A program made the position numbers and the translations under genes. From Pseudooceanicola batsensis HTCC2597 (lineage in GTDB: Bacteria > Pseudomonadota > Alphaproteobacteria > Rhodobacterales > Rhodobacteraceae), in assembly GCF_000152725.1 (NCBI RefSeq), contig NZ_AAMO01000008.1, positions 1 through 64,000 of the forward strand: a DNA stretch of 64,000 bases, in the 5' to 3' direction. This document shows, piece after piece, positions 1 through 8,765 of this stretch. Numbering within the stretch: position 1 is the first letter of the stretch; every line of letters begins with the position of its first letter. The notes beneath the pieces are model-generated. The model was not told the origin of the DNA. It worked only from the letters and a program-made list of their open reading frames with translations, and did not search any database.

Positions 1-891
1 CGGTCGAGCGTGTATCGCGAGATCAAGCGCAACCGCTTTGCCGACGATGAGCTGCCGTATCTGAACGGCTACTATGGCATGGTCGCGCAGAAGGCCGCCC
101 GCGACCGGCGGGCCAGGCGACGCAAGCTCATCCGGTTTCCGGAGCTGCGGAAAGCGGTGATAGCTCAGATGATGGAGGGTTGGTCGCCAGAGCAGATCGC
201 CGGTCGCCTCCAGTTTGAAGGCCGGAGACCGCGCGTCAGCGACGAGACGATCTACACCTACGTCTTCGGCCCCGACGGCCAGTCGGCAGAACTGGCACGC
301 CACCTGCCCAGCCGTCGCAAGAAGCGGCAGCCGCGATACGCTCGCAGGCCGAGTGGCCTTGTTTTCCCGCCGGACCGCTCGATCCATCAGCGCCCCGATC
401 ACGTGAAAATCCGCGAGACGTTCGGCGAATGGGAGGGTGACCTGATGATCTTCGAACGCGCCCAGGGCAATGCCAACATCGCCTCTCTGGTCGAACGCAA
501 AACCCGCTTTGCCGTCTTGTTCCGCAACAACGAAAGGAGCACGACACATCTGATGAACCGGCTGATGACGGTCATGGAACCCCTGCCCCAGCCTGCCCGC
601 CGCTCGATCACTTTTGACCGCGGGATCGAGTTCCGGAACTGGCGCAAACTGGAGCCCGGTATCGGCACCGAGGTCTGGTTCTGCGATCCACAGGCACCTT
701 GGCAGAAAGGTTCCGTCGAGAACCTGAACAAGCGGGCGCGGCGCTACCTGCCACGGGATACGCCCGTGGCGGCGCTCTCAAATCGCAATATGAGGGCGAT
801 TTGCGACCGCCTGAACGGAACCCCCAGGAAGTGCCTCGGATGGCGTACGCCAACCGAAGCATTCAGAGAAGAGATGATGAAACTGAGATAG
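1..891 (+). CDS. IS30-family transposase, 5' end outside window
   Basis: DDE transposase of the IS30 family, which moves its element by cut-and-paste or circle formation. The frame is open from the first base, so the N-terminal helix-turn-helix is mostly missing; the first in-frame GTG (position 10) lies inside the conserved YREIKRNRF stretch and is unlikely to be the true start. Visible family marks are WSPEQIAGRL, ETIYTYVF, the first catalytic Asp in GEWEGDLMIF (about residue 143 from the GTG), the second in TFDRGIEF (about 204) and the Glu in KGSVENLNKRARRYLP (about 238). All three catalytic acids are present, so the enzyme may be intact if its start lies just outside the window. Confidence 0.93.
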   Translation, partial: RSSVYREIKRNRFADDELPYLNGYYGMVAQKAARDRRARRRKLIRFPELRKAVIAQMMEGWSPEQIAGRLQFEGRRPRVSDETIYTYVFGPDGQSAELARHLPSRRKKRQPRYARRPSGLVFPPDRSIHQRPDHVKIRETFGEWEGDLMIFERAQGNANIASLVERKTRFAVLFRNNERSTTHLMNRLMTVMEPLPQPARRSITFDRGIEFRNWRKLEPGIGTEVWFCDPQAPWQKGSVENLNKRARRYLPRDTPVAALSNRNMRAICDRLNGTPRKCLGWRTPTEAFREEMMKLR

Positions 892-895
892 AGGA

Positions 896-920
896 AACTG
901 TCGCAACGACCCTTGAGCCC
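896..920. repeat. Candidate right terminal repeat of IS30 element
   Basis: Five bases after the transposase stop is AACTGTCGCAACGACC. It resembles the AACTGTTGCGTTGACC-like inner part of IS30-family terminal repeats, recalled from memory. The left partner is outside the window, so pairing cannot be tested here. Confidence 0.4.
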
Positions 921-964
921 ACATTGGGGCGCGCTACCTTGAAGCGCGAATCAGGGTCCGTCGG

Positions 965-1105
965 CAGCGCCGTGCGAGGAAGCGCCAGGCGCCATAGTTC
1001 GACCGCGATGACAGCATCCTGTTTTGGCCCGACGATGTCGCTCACCGTCGTCGGTTCGGGCACTGGGAACGTGATTTGATGCGTCGGGTACGTTCTGGTA
1101 GCTGA
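965..1105 (+). pseudogene. Decayed IS30-type transposase fragment
   Basis: Frame 2 reads QRRARKRQAP, a stop at 995, then FDRDDSILFWPDDVAHRR and RFGHWERDLMRR before a stop at 1103. FxHWExDLM with the preceding ILFxPDDVAHRR is the region around the first catalytic Asp of IS30 transposases. Only about 45 codons survive, with an internal stop. It differs in sequence from the neighbouring transposase and so comes from a second, older element. From 1106 to 1211 I see no gene. Confidence 0.7.
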
Positions 1106-1211
1106 CCGGCCTCGGGAACCGGCGGACCGCCAGCGTGCCGGCGGATGCCGCACCGAAGTGGTGGCATCTGCGATCCGCTCACGGCCAGGTGGTGTTCCTT
1201 CCGCGTGGCGC

Positions 1212-3281
1212 TCAGCCCGGCTTGGCCGCCACCGAGATGTCCAGCCAGCCTTGCGGTGTCACCGTCGCCTCGTCGCCCCGATGGAGGATAACCGTCGTCG
1301 TCTCCGCCTCGACCAGTGCGGGTCCCTGGATCCGGTGCTCCGGCGCCAGCGTCTCCATCGCATAGAGCGGCACCTCTTCGGGGCGGCCGCCGGTGAAGAC
1401 GCGGCGGCGGCCGACCGGCGCGGGCAGCGATGCCCCGGCCGCAAGCGCCTCTGCCGCGGCACCGCGGGACACCTGCCCCACCAGAGCCACCCGAGCGTTG
1501 ACCAGGTCGACCTCCTGATCGGGGGCCGCGAAGGTGTAGAGCTCCTCGTGCCGCCGGTGGAAGGCGCTGGTCACAGCGTCCACCAGCCCGGGCGCGCCGA
1601 AGTCGATGTGGTCCAGCGGTACGTCCACCTCGAAAATCTGTTCGCCATAGCGCATCTCGGCCGACCGCTCGACAGTCAGTGACGCGGGGTCGACGCCGGG
1701 CATGCGCGCCCGCGCCTGGGCTTCGAGCGTATCGAAGACGTCGCGCAGGGTCTCGTCGGCGAACTCCTGACCGTCCATCGGGCGGGATCGCGACATCTCG
1801 TAGCGCAAGTCCGACGCCAGCATGCCCCAGGCAGAAAGGACCGAGGCGATCGTTGGCACCACCACGCGTGCCACGCCCATTTCGCGCGCTACCTCCACGG
1901 CGTGAAGTCCCGCCGCGCCGCCAAAACTCAGAAGGGCGTAGTTGCGCGGATCGACACCGCGCCGCAGGGTCATCAACCGAATTCCGTCGGCCATCTTGAC
2001 GTTGATCAGCCGGTGAATCCCCGCCGCCGTTTCCGGCAGACCCAGTCCCAGTTCCGCGCCAAGCGCGCCGACCGCGGCCTCTGCCGCCTGCAAATCCAGC
2101 GTTCCCTTGCCGGCGAAGGCCGTCGCGTCGAGATAGCCCAGGACGAGGTTCGCATCGGTGACCGTCGCCTGCGTCCCGCCCCGGCCATAACAGGCCGGTC
2201 CCGGAACCGCGCCGGCCGACTGCGGGCCCACGGTGAACCCTGTGCCGGGTCGATTCATCGCGATCGAGCCGCCGCCGGCACCGATCGACAGGATATCGTA
2301 GCTGCGCAGGGCGATCCGTTCGCCCGCCAGCCCGCGTTCCGATGTCAGCGCCACCTCGCCGTCGGTGATCAGCGAAATCTCGGTGGAGGTGCCGCCCATG
2401 TCGAAAGGAATGACGTTCCGGGCCTCGAGCAGCCCGGCACAGGCCCGCGCCCCTGCGATACCGCCTGCGGGCCCCGACAGGCAGGTGCCCGCCGCCAGCG
2501 CGATGGCATCGGCCACCTCGGTGATGCCGCCATGGGACAATATGATGTAGAGCGGCCCGTCATAGCCCGCCCCGTTCAGGCGGCCCGTCAGCCGGTCCAT
2601 GTAGCGGCGCACCACCGGCCCGATATAGGCGTTCACCATGGTGGTGGAGAACCGCTCGTATTCCTTGATCTGCGGCAGCACGGTGGAGGAGACGGAGACA
2701 TAGGCCTCCGGCATCACCTCGGCTACCAGTTCCGCCGCGCGGCGTTCGTGCGCGGCGTTACGGTAGCTGTGCAGGAAGCATATCGCGACGGACGTGACGC
2801 CGCGCTCCTTCAGTACCGCGATCTCCTGGCGGAGCGCGTCTTCGTCCAGCGGCGTGACGACACTGCCGTCCTGCTGGATCCGTTCCGGCACCGGACGCCG
2901 CAGGTCGCGCGGGACCAAGGGCTCGGGTGGAGGCATGAGCAGATTGTAGCGATCTGGTTTGAGACCTTCGCGCATTTCCACGATGTCGCGATGACCGGCC
3001 GTCGTCAGCATGCCGGTCAGCGCGCCCTTGCGTTCCAGCAGGGCGTTGGTCGCGACGGTCGTGCCATGGACGATCCGTTCGGTCCGGGCAAGCAGGGAGG
3101 CTAGATCGCTCTCCATCCGTTCCGCCAGCTTTTCCAGCCCGGCGAGCACGCCGACAGACTGGTCTTCGGGTGTCGAGGGGCTCTTGGCGATCACGGTGCG
3201 GCCCGCCCCGTCTATCGCGACGAAATCGGTGAAGGTGCCGCCGACGTCGATGCCGATGCTCAGTTTCTTGGACTCGGTCAT
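1212..3281 (-). CDS. HyuA-type subunit of hydantoinase/oxoprolinase family (pair 1)
   Basis: ATP-binding subunit of the N-methylhydantoinase A / 5-oxoprolinase / acetone-carboxylase-beta family. The family uses ATP to activate a cyclic amide or ketone with its HyuB partner in the cytoplasm. The 689-residue length is normal. The ASKHA-type phosphate motif IGIDVGGTFTDF is at residues 9-20, followed by HGTTVATNALLERKGA at about 72-87, a second phosphate loop DMGGTSTEISLI, and SIGAGGGSIA. It starts with ATG, 12 bp after the stop of hyuB1, so the two are co-transcribed. The substrate cannot be read from sequence; hydantoin, oxoproline and ketone carboxylation are all possible. Confidence 0.9.
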   Translation of the reverse strand: MTESKKLSIGIDVGGTFTDFVAIDGAGRTVIAKSPSTPEDQSVGVLAGLEKLAERMESDLASLLARTERIVHGTTVATNALLERKGALTGMLTTAGHRDIVEMREGLKPDRYNLLMPPPEPLVPRDLRRPVPERIQQDGSVVTPLDEDALRQEIAVLKERGVTSVAICFLHSYRNAAHERRAAELVAEVMPEAYVSVSSTVLPQIKEYERFSTTMVNAYIGPVVRRYMDRLTGRLNGAGYDGPLYIILSHGGITEVADAIALAAGTCLSGPAGGIAGARACAGLLEARNVIPFDMGGTSTEISLITDGEVALTSERGLAGERIALRSYDILSIGAGGGSIAMNRPGTGFTVGPQSAGAVPGPACYGRGGTQATVTDANLVLGYLDATAFAGKGTLDLQAAEAAVGALGAELGLGLPETAAGIHRLINVKMADGIRLMTLRRGVDPRNYALLSFGGAAGLHAVEVAREMGVARVVVPTIASVLSAWGMLASDLRYEMSRSRPMDGQEFADETLRDVFDTLEAQARARMPGVDPASLTVERSAEMRYGEQIFEVDVPLDHIDFGAPGLVDAVTSAFHRRHEELYTFAAPDQEVDLVNARVALVGQVSRGAAAEALAAGASLPAPVGRRRVFTGGRPEEVPLYAMETLAPEHRIQGPALVEAETTTVILHRGDEATVTPQGWLDISVAAKPG

Positions 3282-3293
3282 GGGCTATCCTGC

Positions 3294-4928
3294 TCAGATA
3301 ATCTCGCGATCTTCATCGCGTTTGCGGTCCTCGGCCCGGCGGTTGGCCGGGTCGCCCCATCCGCCACCGCCGGCCGAACGCACGCGGAAATGTGCGCCTT
3401 CGGGTACGGAGATCCCGAATTGCTTGGTAGCAAGCCTGGTCTCGCCCTCGTCGGTCACCATGCGGTAGTCGTGCGGCTTGCCGTCCCGCCCCCCGGCGAT
3501 CCCGGCGGATCCGTGCCGCGCGCCTTCTCCCGCGGTGTGCGCATATGCCGGGACCTCGATGCGCAGGTCCAGTTCTCCGCCCAGCCCGCCGCGATAGGTG
3601 CCGTCGCCGCCCGATCCCGGCCGGAATTCGTGCCGGTCGAAGAAGAGCGGAAACCGCGCCTCGGACACTTCGACCGAGCCGAACTTGATGCCGCCGACCG
3701 TGTGCCATTCGCCCGCGCCCGACCAGCCGTCCCCCGCGGGCGAGGCGCCACCGCCGGGCCGGGCATGGAACATGTGCCAGATGAAGGGACGCCCGTTGCG
3801 CGGGTTCTGACCGGTGAACGAGATGCGGAAGCGGCGCGACCAGCCGCCCATGCAACGCTGCGGGCAGGCGGTCTGCAAGGCGCGGACCATCGCCTCCACG
3901 ATTTCGTTCGATGGATGCGTGGTCGACAGGGTCACCGGCGCACCCTCTTCCGGATCGACGATGGTGCCCTTTTTCGTGGTGATATCGATCAGCCGGAACA
4001 CCCCGTCGTTCTTGGGGATGTCCGCGTCGATCAGATACGCCAGCGCCATCGACACCGCCGCCTGCGTATTCGCGTGCGGCGAATTCACGAAGCTTTCCGA
4101 CTGCGGATCGGAGCGCGTGAGGTCCACAGCGATCCGGCCGCCGTCGACCGTGACCGCGGCGCGGATCGCCACGTCCTGCCGTCCGCGCCCGTCGTCGTCC
4201 AGATAGGCCGTGCCCTCGTAGACGCCGTCTGGCCAACCCTCGATGATCGCCCGCGTCCGCGCTTCGGCCCCGTCGAGGATCTCCTCGATGGCGCGGTCCA
4301 CCAGATCGGCGCTGAATTCGCCGTACAGCCGGTCGAGGCTGCGCCGACCCAGCCGCCCTGCCCCGATGATCGCATCCAGGTCCCCGCGGAACTCACGTGG
4401 CAGGCGGACGTTGAGCGCGATCATCTCGATCACGTCCTCACGCATCACGCCCTTCTCGGCCAGCTTCAGCGGCGGCAGGCGGAGCCCCTCATGATATATC
4501 TCGCGCGCGTCGGGATTGTAGCCGCCGTGCGTCGCGCCGCCGATGTCGCCCACATGTGCCCGGACCACGGTCCAGAGCCGCCGCTCGCCGCCGGCAAACA
4601 CCGGCACGAAGACGGTCACATCCGGCAGGTGGCTTCCGCCGTGATAGGGATCGTTCAGCACGAAGACATCGCCCTCGTGCACGTCGTCGCCGAACCGGGC
4701 CTCGAGCGCCCGCACCGCCGCCGGCAGGGCGCCCACGTGGACGGGGATGTGGTCGGCCTGCGCGATCAGGCGGCACTGTCGGTCCACGATGCCCATCGAG
4801 AAATCGCGGCTCGAATTCAGGATTTGACTGTAGGCGGTGCGCAGCATGGCCTCGCCCATTTCCTCGACGATGGCGCTCATCCGGTGCTGGATCACCGAGC
4901 GCGTGATGGGGTCGATCTGGTCGCTCAT
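3294..4928 (-). CDS. HyuB-type subunit of hydantoinase/oxoprolinase family (pair 1)
   Basis: Catalytic metal-dependent subunit (N-methylhydantoinase B / acetone carboxylase alpha family), 544 residues, a usual length. Family marks are SRDFSMGIVDRQCRLIAQ, HIPVHVGALP, NDPYHGGSHLPDV and RAHVGDIGG, whose Asp/His residues probably hold the metal, and a C-terminal RSAGGGGWGDP. An AAAGGA ribosome site lies before the ATG. It is the first gene of a two-gene leftward unit with hyuA1 and is transcribed away from the IclR gene at 5072. Confidence 0.9.
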   Translation of the reverse strand: MSDQIDPITRSVIQHRMSAIVEEMGEAMLRTAYSQILNSSRDFSMGIVDRQCRLIAQADHIPVHVGALPAAVRALEARFGDDVHEGDVFVLNDPYHGGSHLPDVTVFVPVFAGGERRLWTVVRAHVGDIGGATHGGYNPDAREIYHEGLRLPPLKLAEKGVMREDVIEMIALNVRLPREFRGDLDAIIGAGRLGRRSLDRLYGEFSADLVDRAIEEILDGAEARTRAIIEGWPDGVYEGTAYLDDDGRGRQDVAIRAAVTVDGGRIAVDLTRSDPQSESFVNSPHANTQAAVSMALAYLIDADIPKNDGVFRLIDITTKKGTIVDPEEGAPVTLSTTHPSNEIVEAMVRALQTACPQRCMGGWSRRFRISFTGQNPRNGRPFIWHMFHARPGGGASPAGDGWSGAGEWHTVGGIKFGSVEVSEARFPLFFDRHEFRPGSGGDGTYRGGLGGELDLRIEVPAYAHTAGEGARHGSAGIAGGRDGKPHDYRMVTDEGETRLATKQFGISVPEGAHFRVRSAGGGGWGDPANRRAEDRKRDEDREII

Positions 4929-5007
4929 GACATGTCCTTTCCGGGCACAGCGGCCCCGTGGTGCCGAACGGAGAGTGGCGAAGGCTTGACCTTTGCTTCC
5001 GATTTTC

Positions 5008-5027
5008 GGAATGAGTTCCAGAATTCG
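5008..5027. promoter_or_regulatory. Candidate IclR operator
   Basis: GGAATGAGTTCC (5008-5019) is a perfect dyad with a 4-bp centre. It lies between hyuB1 and the divergent IclR gene. The overlapping GAGTTCCAGAATTCG (5013-5027) matches 11 of 15 bases of a site at 13778-13792 on the other strand, upstream of dctP. TTCC/GGAA dyads are common among IclR-family operators. Binding by the neighbouring IclR protein is inferred. Confidence 0.4.
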
Positions 5028-5071
5028 AAACCCCCTGCCGGGATGCGCCGGCCGGGCCGGGAGGATCCACC

Positions 5072-5830
5072 GTGACAGGACAGACGAGCAAACCGCTGGA
5101 GCGCTATTTCTCTACCCTCGAGCTTCTGGCAGAGGTTCCCGCGGGCATGACGCTGGTGAAAATTGCAGAGCGGCTCGACCTGCCGGGCGCGACGGCACAC
5201 CGGGTGATCAAGGCGTTGATGGAGGCGCAACTCGTCGCGCGCGGCGCCAGTGACCGGCATTACGTGCTGGGTCCCCGCGCGCGGCGCTTCGGCACTGCGA
5301 CCATTTCCGGGAGCACGCTGGAGGACCGTATCGGCAATATCGTCGATGCGCTGTCCCAGAAGCTCGGCCAGACGATCTTTATCGTCCGGCTCACCACCAA
5401 CGTGGCCGAGACGATCCTTGTGCGCGAGCCCGCCTCCGGCGAAGCCATCGTACACCCCGGTCGCGTCATGGCGCTGCATGCGGGGGCCACCGGCAAGGCG
5501 ATCCTGGCCTATCAGACCGAGGCGACCGTCGAGGCCTTCCTCAAGACGCCTCTGAAGCGGTTCACCGAGAACACCAAGGTCACGCGGGACGAGATTCTCA
5601 CCGAGCTCGAGCATGTCCGCGGCGAGCGCTTCGCCATCTGCGACAACGAGATGGACAGCGGCGTGCTCAGCTATGCCACGCCGATCATGGCGGCGGACGG
5701 ATCCGTTTCCCTCGCGCTTGGAACCTGCGGCCTCAAATCGCGCTTCACGACCCCCGGTCGCGACGAGGTGCGCGAGATGCTGATCGCGAGCGCGGCCCGC
5801 ATTTCCCGACGTCTCGGCAACGTGGCCTGA
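5072..5830 (+). CDS. IclR-family transcriptional regulator
   Basis: 252-residue regulator of normal IclR length. The N-terminal winged helix-turn-helix is LVKIAERLDLPGATAHRVIKAL (about 28-49). The C-terminal effector domain contains the typical GRVMALHAGATGKAILAY and FAICDNEMDSGVLSYATPI. The GTG start is chosen because GGGAGGA sits 7 bases before it. The gene is divergent from hyuB1 and convergent with the aminotransferase at 5848. A shared motif upstream of dctP suggests it controls both hyuBA1 and the TRAP operon. The effector is unknown. Confidence 0.88.
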   Translation: MTGQTSKPLERYFSTLELLAEVPAGMTLVKIAERLDLPGATAHRVIKALMEAQLVARGASDRHYVLGPRARRFGTATISGSTLEDRIGNIVDALSQKLGQTIFIVRLTTNVAETILVREPASGEAIVHPGRVMALHAGATGKAILAYQTEATVEAFLKTPLKRFTENTKVTRDEILTELEHVRGERFAICDNEMDSGVLSYATPIMAADGSVSLALGTCGLKSRFTTPGRDEVREMLIASAARISRRLGNVA

Positions 5831-5847
5831 CTGAGAAGACCGGGCCA

Positions 5848-7146
5848 TCACGTCGCCTCGTACAGGGCATCGGCGATCTCCAGTCCGGCCTCCAGCGCAT
5901 CGATAATCTCGTGGATCTCCGGCTCGCTCACGATGAGCGGCGGCGCGATGAAGACCTGCGTCTCCTCGCCGCTCGTCGCCAGCATCACGCCCTTCTCGGC
6001 GGCGCGGGCCACGACCTTGGTGGCCAGCGGCACCTCGCTCGTATTGGCATAGAAGCTGCGCCAGTCGGGGCCGTGCATCTCGACCGTCCAGTGCAGACCG
6101 TTCCCGTCGATCCGTGCCACGCTGGGATGCCGGTCGTACAGCTCGGCCATCCGGGCCTCGACCACCTTTTCCATCCTGCGTACATGGACGAGCAGGTGTT
6201 CGTCCCTCAGCACCTTCAGATACGCGCGGATGCACGCCATGGTCACCGGATGGCCGCGGAAGGTCGAATAATTGCGCCAGGACATGCCTTGCAGGTTGTC
6301 GACCAGCTCCTGCGAGAAGATGACCGCGCCCACGGGCGAGCCGCCGCCCGCCAGCCCCTTGCCCATCACGACGATGTCCGGCCGCTCCGTGCCCGCCTGA
6401 AACGAGAACATCTGCCCGAAGCGGCCCGCCCCCGTCACCGTCTCATCCGCGATCCAGAGTGATCCCGCCTCGCGGCAGGCCCTGGCCGCCAGGTCCTGGT
6501 ACTCCGGATCGTGGTAATAGCCGCCCTGGGTGTAGTCGATCAGAGTAGCAGAGACATCCGTCAGCAGTTCGGCCGCGTCCTTCAACCGCTCCGCTGCTGT
6601 TTCGTTCGTCCCGGGGTCGCCGAACTTGGCGCCCAGGGGCGCGGGCAACTGGCGGACCGGGAAAGGGGTCGGCGCGGGTTTCGAAGGCTGGTCCAGAACG
6701 GCCAGACCGCCATGCCACTGCGGTTGCACTGTGGCACTGCGCGACAGGCCCGCGAACCCATGATACGCGCGTTCGCGCGTGGCGATGGCAGAGCGTCCGG
6801 TATAGGCCTGGGCAAAGCTGAGAGCCATGTCGTTGGCCTCGCTCGCGCTCAGGCAGAACCGCACGGCACCGGCCCAGTCCTCGCCGGCGAAACAGGTCTC
6901 GAAAAGCTCGTCGCCCGCCTGCTCGCGCTCGATCCAGGGCCACCCCTCGTTGATCACGGGCAGTTCGGCGGCATGATGCAGCGCCTTGATCATCTTGGGG
7001 TGCCGGTGACCCAGAGGACCGCCGGTGTTCGATCCGTCCAGCATCCAGCGGCCGTCTTCCAGCCTGATCCGCACGCCTTCGCCACCCACCACGCGGGGCG
7101 CCGGCTTGCCACCGGCGATCAGGCTTGTCTGAAGCAGTCTGCTCAT
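5848..7146 (-). CDS. Class III aminotransferase (GSA-aminomutase-like)
   Basis: PLP-dependent class III aminotransferase or aminomutase, 432 residues. The Asp of SLWIADETVTGAGRFGQMF contacts the PLP ring nitrogen, and the Schiff-base Lys is in VVMGKGLAGGGSPVGAV. The substrate-side GPLGHRHPKM near residue 45 is also typical. The ATG at 7146 overlaps the hyuB2 stop in ATGA; the open frame continues upstream only as antisense-like arginine-rich sequence and is not used. It is the last gene of the dctPQM-hyuA2-hyuB2 operon, so it probably acts on the amino compound released by HyuAB. The amino donor and acceptor are unknown. Confidence 0.88.
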   Translation of the reverse strand: MSRLLQTSLIAGGKPAPRVVGGEGVRIRLEDGRWMLDGSNTGGPLGHRHPKMIKALHHAAELPVINEGWPWIEREQAGDELFETCFAGEDWAGAVRFCLSASEANDMALSFAQAYTGRSAIATRERAYHGFAGLSRSATVQPQWHGGLAVLDQPSKPAPTPFPVRQLPAPLGAKFGDPGTNETAAERLKDAAELLTDVSATLIDYTQGGYYHDPEYQDLAARACREAGSLWIADETVTGAGRFGQMFSFQAGTERPDIVVMGKGLAGGGSPVGAVIFSQELVDNLQGMSWRNYSTFRGHPVTMACIRAYLKVLRDEHLLVHVRRMEKVVEARMAELYDRHPSVARIDGNGLHWTVEMHGPDWRSFYANTSEVPLATKVVARAAEKGVMLATSGEETQVFIAPPLIVSEPEIHEIIDALEAGLEIADALYEAT

Positions 7147-8765
7147 CCCTTGTCTCCTTCGGTTTCGGGCGCGCCATAGCCGCCGCCGCCCGAGGCGCGG
7201 ACGGTGACCACGTCGCCGGCATTGATCCGGAGGTTCGCGCGGCCGGGCAGCGCGGTTTCGCTCGGTTCGCCTGCGCGCTGCAGTACCATGGCGAAGGGCG
7301 CGCCCGGCTCTCCGCCCTGCAGCCCGTAGGGCGGTACGTCGCGGCGATCGAACATCGTCGTCAGTGACACATCGTCGACGCGCATCCGGTAGGCCCGTTC
7401 CTGGCCGAGACCGCCGGGAAACCTGCCGGCGCCGCCCGACCCCTGCCGCAGCTTCTGAAACACGACGTCTATGGGATATTCCGTCTCGATCACCTCGGCG
7501 GAGGTGTTCATCACGTTGGCCATGTGCACCCGGATCACATCCGCACCGGAACGGTGCGCGCGTCCGCCCTCGCCTCCGCCATGGGTTTCGTACAGCGAGA
7601 CCCATGTCCCGTCAGACCGCTGAGCCCCGAAGATGGCGAGTCCGGCAGTGGTCGGCCCCCCCGCCGTCAACCGCTCGGGCACGCAGTGTTCCAGCGCCTT
7701 CAGGGCGGCGTCCGCGATACGCTGGCAGGTCTCGTGGTTGCCGCCCACCACCGGCTTGTCGTCCCGCGCATCGCATATCGATCCGGGTCGGGTGAGGACC
7801 TGCACCGGACGGTAGCACCCGCCGGAGGGCTGTATGTCCGGCCCGCAGACCGCCTTGACGACATAGTAGGCCGACGCGGCGGTTATGTAGCGCGTGGTAT
7901 TGATCGGCTCCGCCACCTGGTCGTCCGACGCGGTATAGTCAAAGACGATCTCCTCGTCCTTCACCTCCAGTCGCACCCGGATCATGGCGCCGGGCGTTGT
8001 TCCATCCGGCCCGTCCATTGCGTCCTCGCCTTCGTAGACACCGTTCGGCAGCTCGCGGATGGCCGCGCGCATCTGGCGTTCGGCCCCGTCATGCAGGGCG
8101 GCGAATGCGGCCTCGACGAAATCCGCGCCCCATCTGCGGAACATCTCCTGCAGTTTGCGCTCGGCGGTGCGGGTGGCGGAAATCTGCGCCAGCACGTCGC
8201 CCCGGCAATCCTCGGGCGTGCGAACGTTGGCCAGCACCAGAGCCAGCTTTTCCTCGTCGAGCACGTCACCGGCGACGACACGCAGGGGCGGAATGCGCAG
8301 CCCTTCCTGCCAGCAGTCGGTCGCTGCCGCGAAATAGCTGCCTGGAGCGCCGCCGCCGATATCCCCCCAATGGGCGAGGCTGATGGCGAAGGCGCGGATC
8401 CGGCCGCCCTCGAACACCGGTCTGATGCATTTCACATCCGGCAGGTGGTTGCCGCCGATCGAGGGCAGATTCAGCATCCAGACATCGCCCGGCTGCAGCT
8501 TCTCCTTCGGCACGAGCTTCAGGAACTCCGGCACGGTAAAGCTCATCACCCCCATGTGCATCGGGATGTCCTGCCCCTGGGCGATCTGCGCGCCATCGGC
8601 ATCGGCGAGGTTTGAGGAGAGATCCCCTGCCTCCCGCAGAACCGGCGACCGGGCCGAGCGCATGACGGTCAGGGACATCTCCTCCGCGATGGATGAGAGA
8701 CCATTTCGGATCACCTCCACCATGAAGGGATCGACCTGCGGGGTGACGTTGGTTTCGGCGTTCAT
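7143..8765 (-). CDS. HyuB-type subunit of hydantoinase/oxoprolinase family (pair 2)
   Basis: 540-residue HyuB subunit. Family features are GDLSSNLADADGAQIAQG, DIPMHMGVMSF, LAHWGDIGG and the C-terminal RASGGGGYGAP. The segment that reads NDPYHGGSHLPD in pair 1 reads LNLPSIGGNHLPDVKC here. The HLPD is kept but the preceding Asp-Pro-Tyr is lost, which may indicate a different substrate. The ATG at 8765 overlaps the hyuA2 stop (ATGA) and its own stop overlaps the aminotransferase start (ATGA), so the three proteins are translationally coupled. Confidence 0.9.
   Translation of the reverse strand: MNAETNVTPQVDPFMVEVIRNGLSSIAEEMSLTVMRSARSPVLREAGDLSSNLADADGAQIAQGQDIPMHMGVMSFTVPEFLKLVPKEKLQPGDVWMLNLPSIGGNHLPDVKCIRPVFEGGRIRAFAISLAHWGDIGGGAPGSYFAAATDCWQEGLRIPPLRVVAGDVLDEEKLALVLANVRTPEDCRGDVLAQISATRTAERKLQEMFRRWGADFVEAAFAALHDGAERQMRAAIRELPNGVYEGEDAMDGPDGTTPGAMIRVRLEVKDEEIVFDYTASDDQVAEPINTTRYITAASAYYVVKAVCGPDIQPSGGCYRPVQVLTRPGSICDARDDKPVVGGNHETCQRIADAALKALEHCVPERLTAGGPTTAGLAIFGAQRSDGTWVSLYETHGGGEGGRAHRSGADVIRVHMANVMNTSAEVIETEYPIDVVFQKLRQGSGGAGRFPGGLGQERAYRMRVDDVSLTTMFDRRDVPPYGLQGGEPGAPFAMVLQRAGEPSETALPGRANLRINAGDVVTVRASGGGGYGAPETEGDKG

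Larger units (their letters stand above)
1..920 (+). mobile_element. IS30-family insertion sequence, right part
   Basis: The element consists of the transposase gene plus a short 3' flank ending in a probable terminal repeat. The left end is not in the window, so neither its full length nor any target duplication can be read. The right limit is estimated from similarity to IS30 ends. Confidence 0.7.

Noticed and set aside
5848..7605. A longer aminotransferase starting at 7605
   Set aside because: The extra 153 residues overlap hyuB2 in another frame and are arginine-rich nonsense. The ATGA overlap and the conserved enzyme start place the ATG at 7146.
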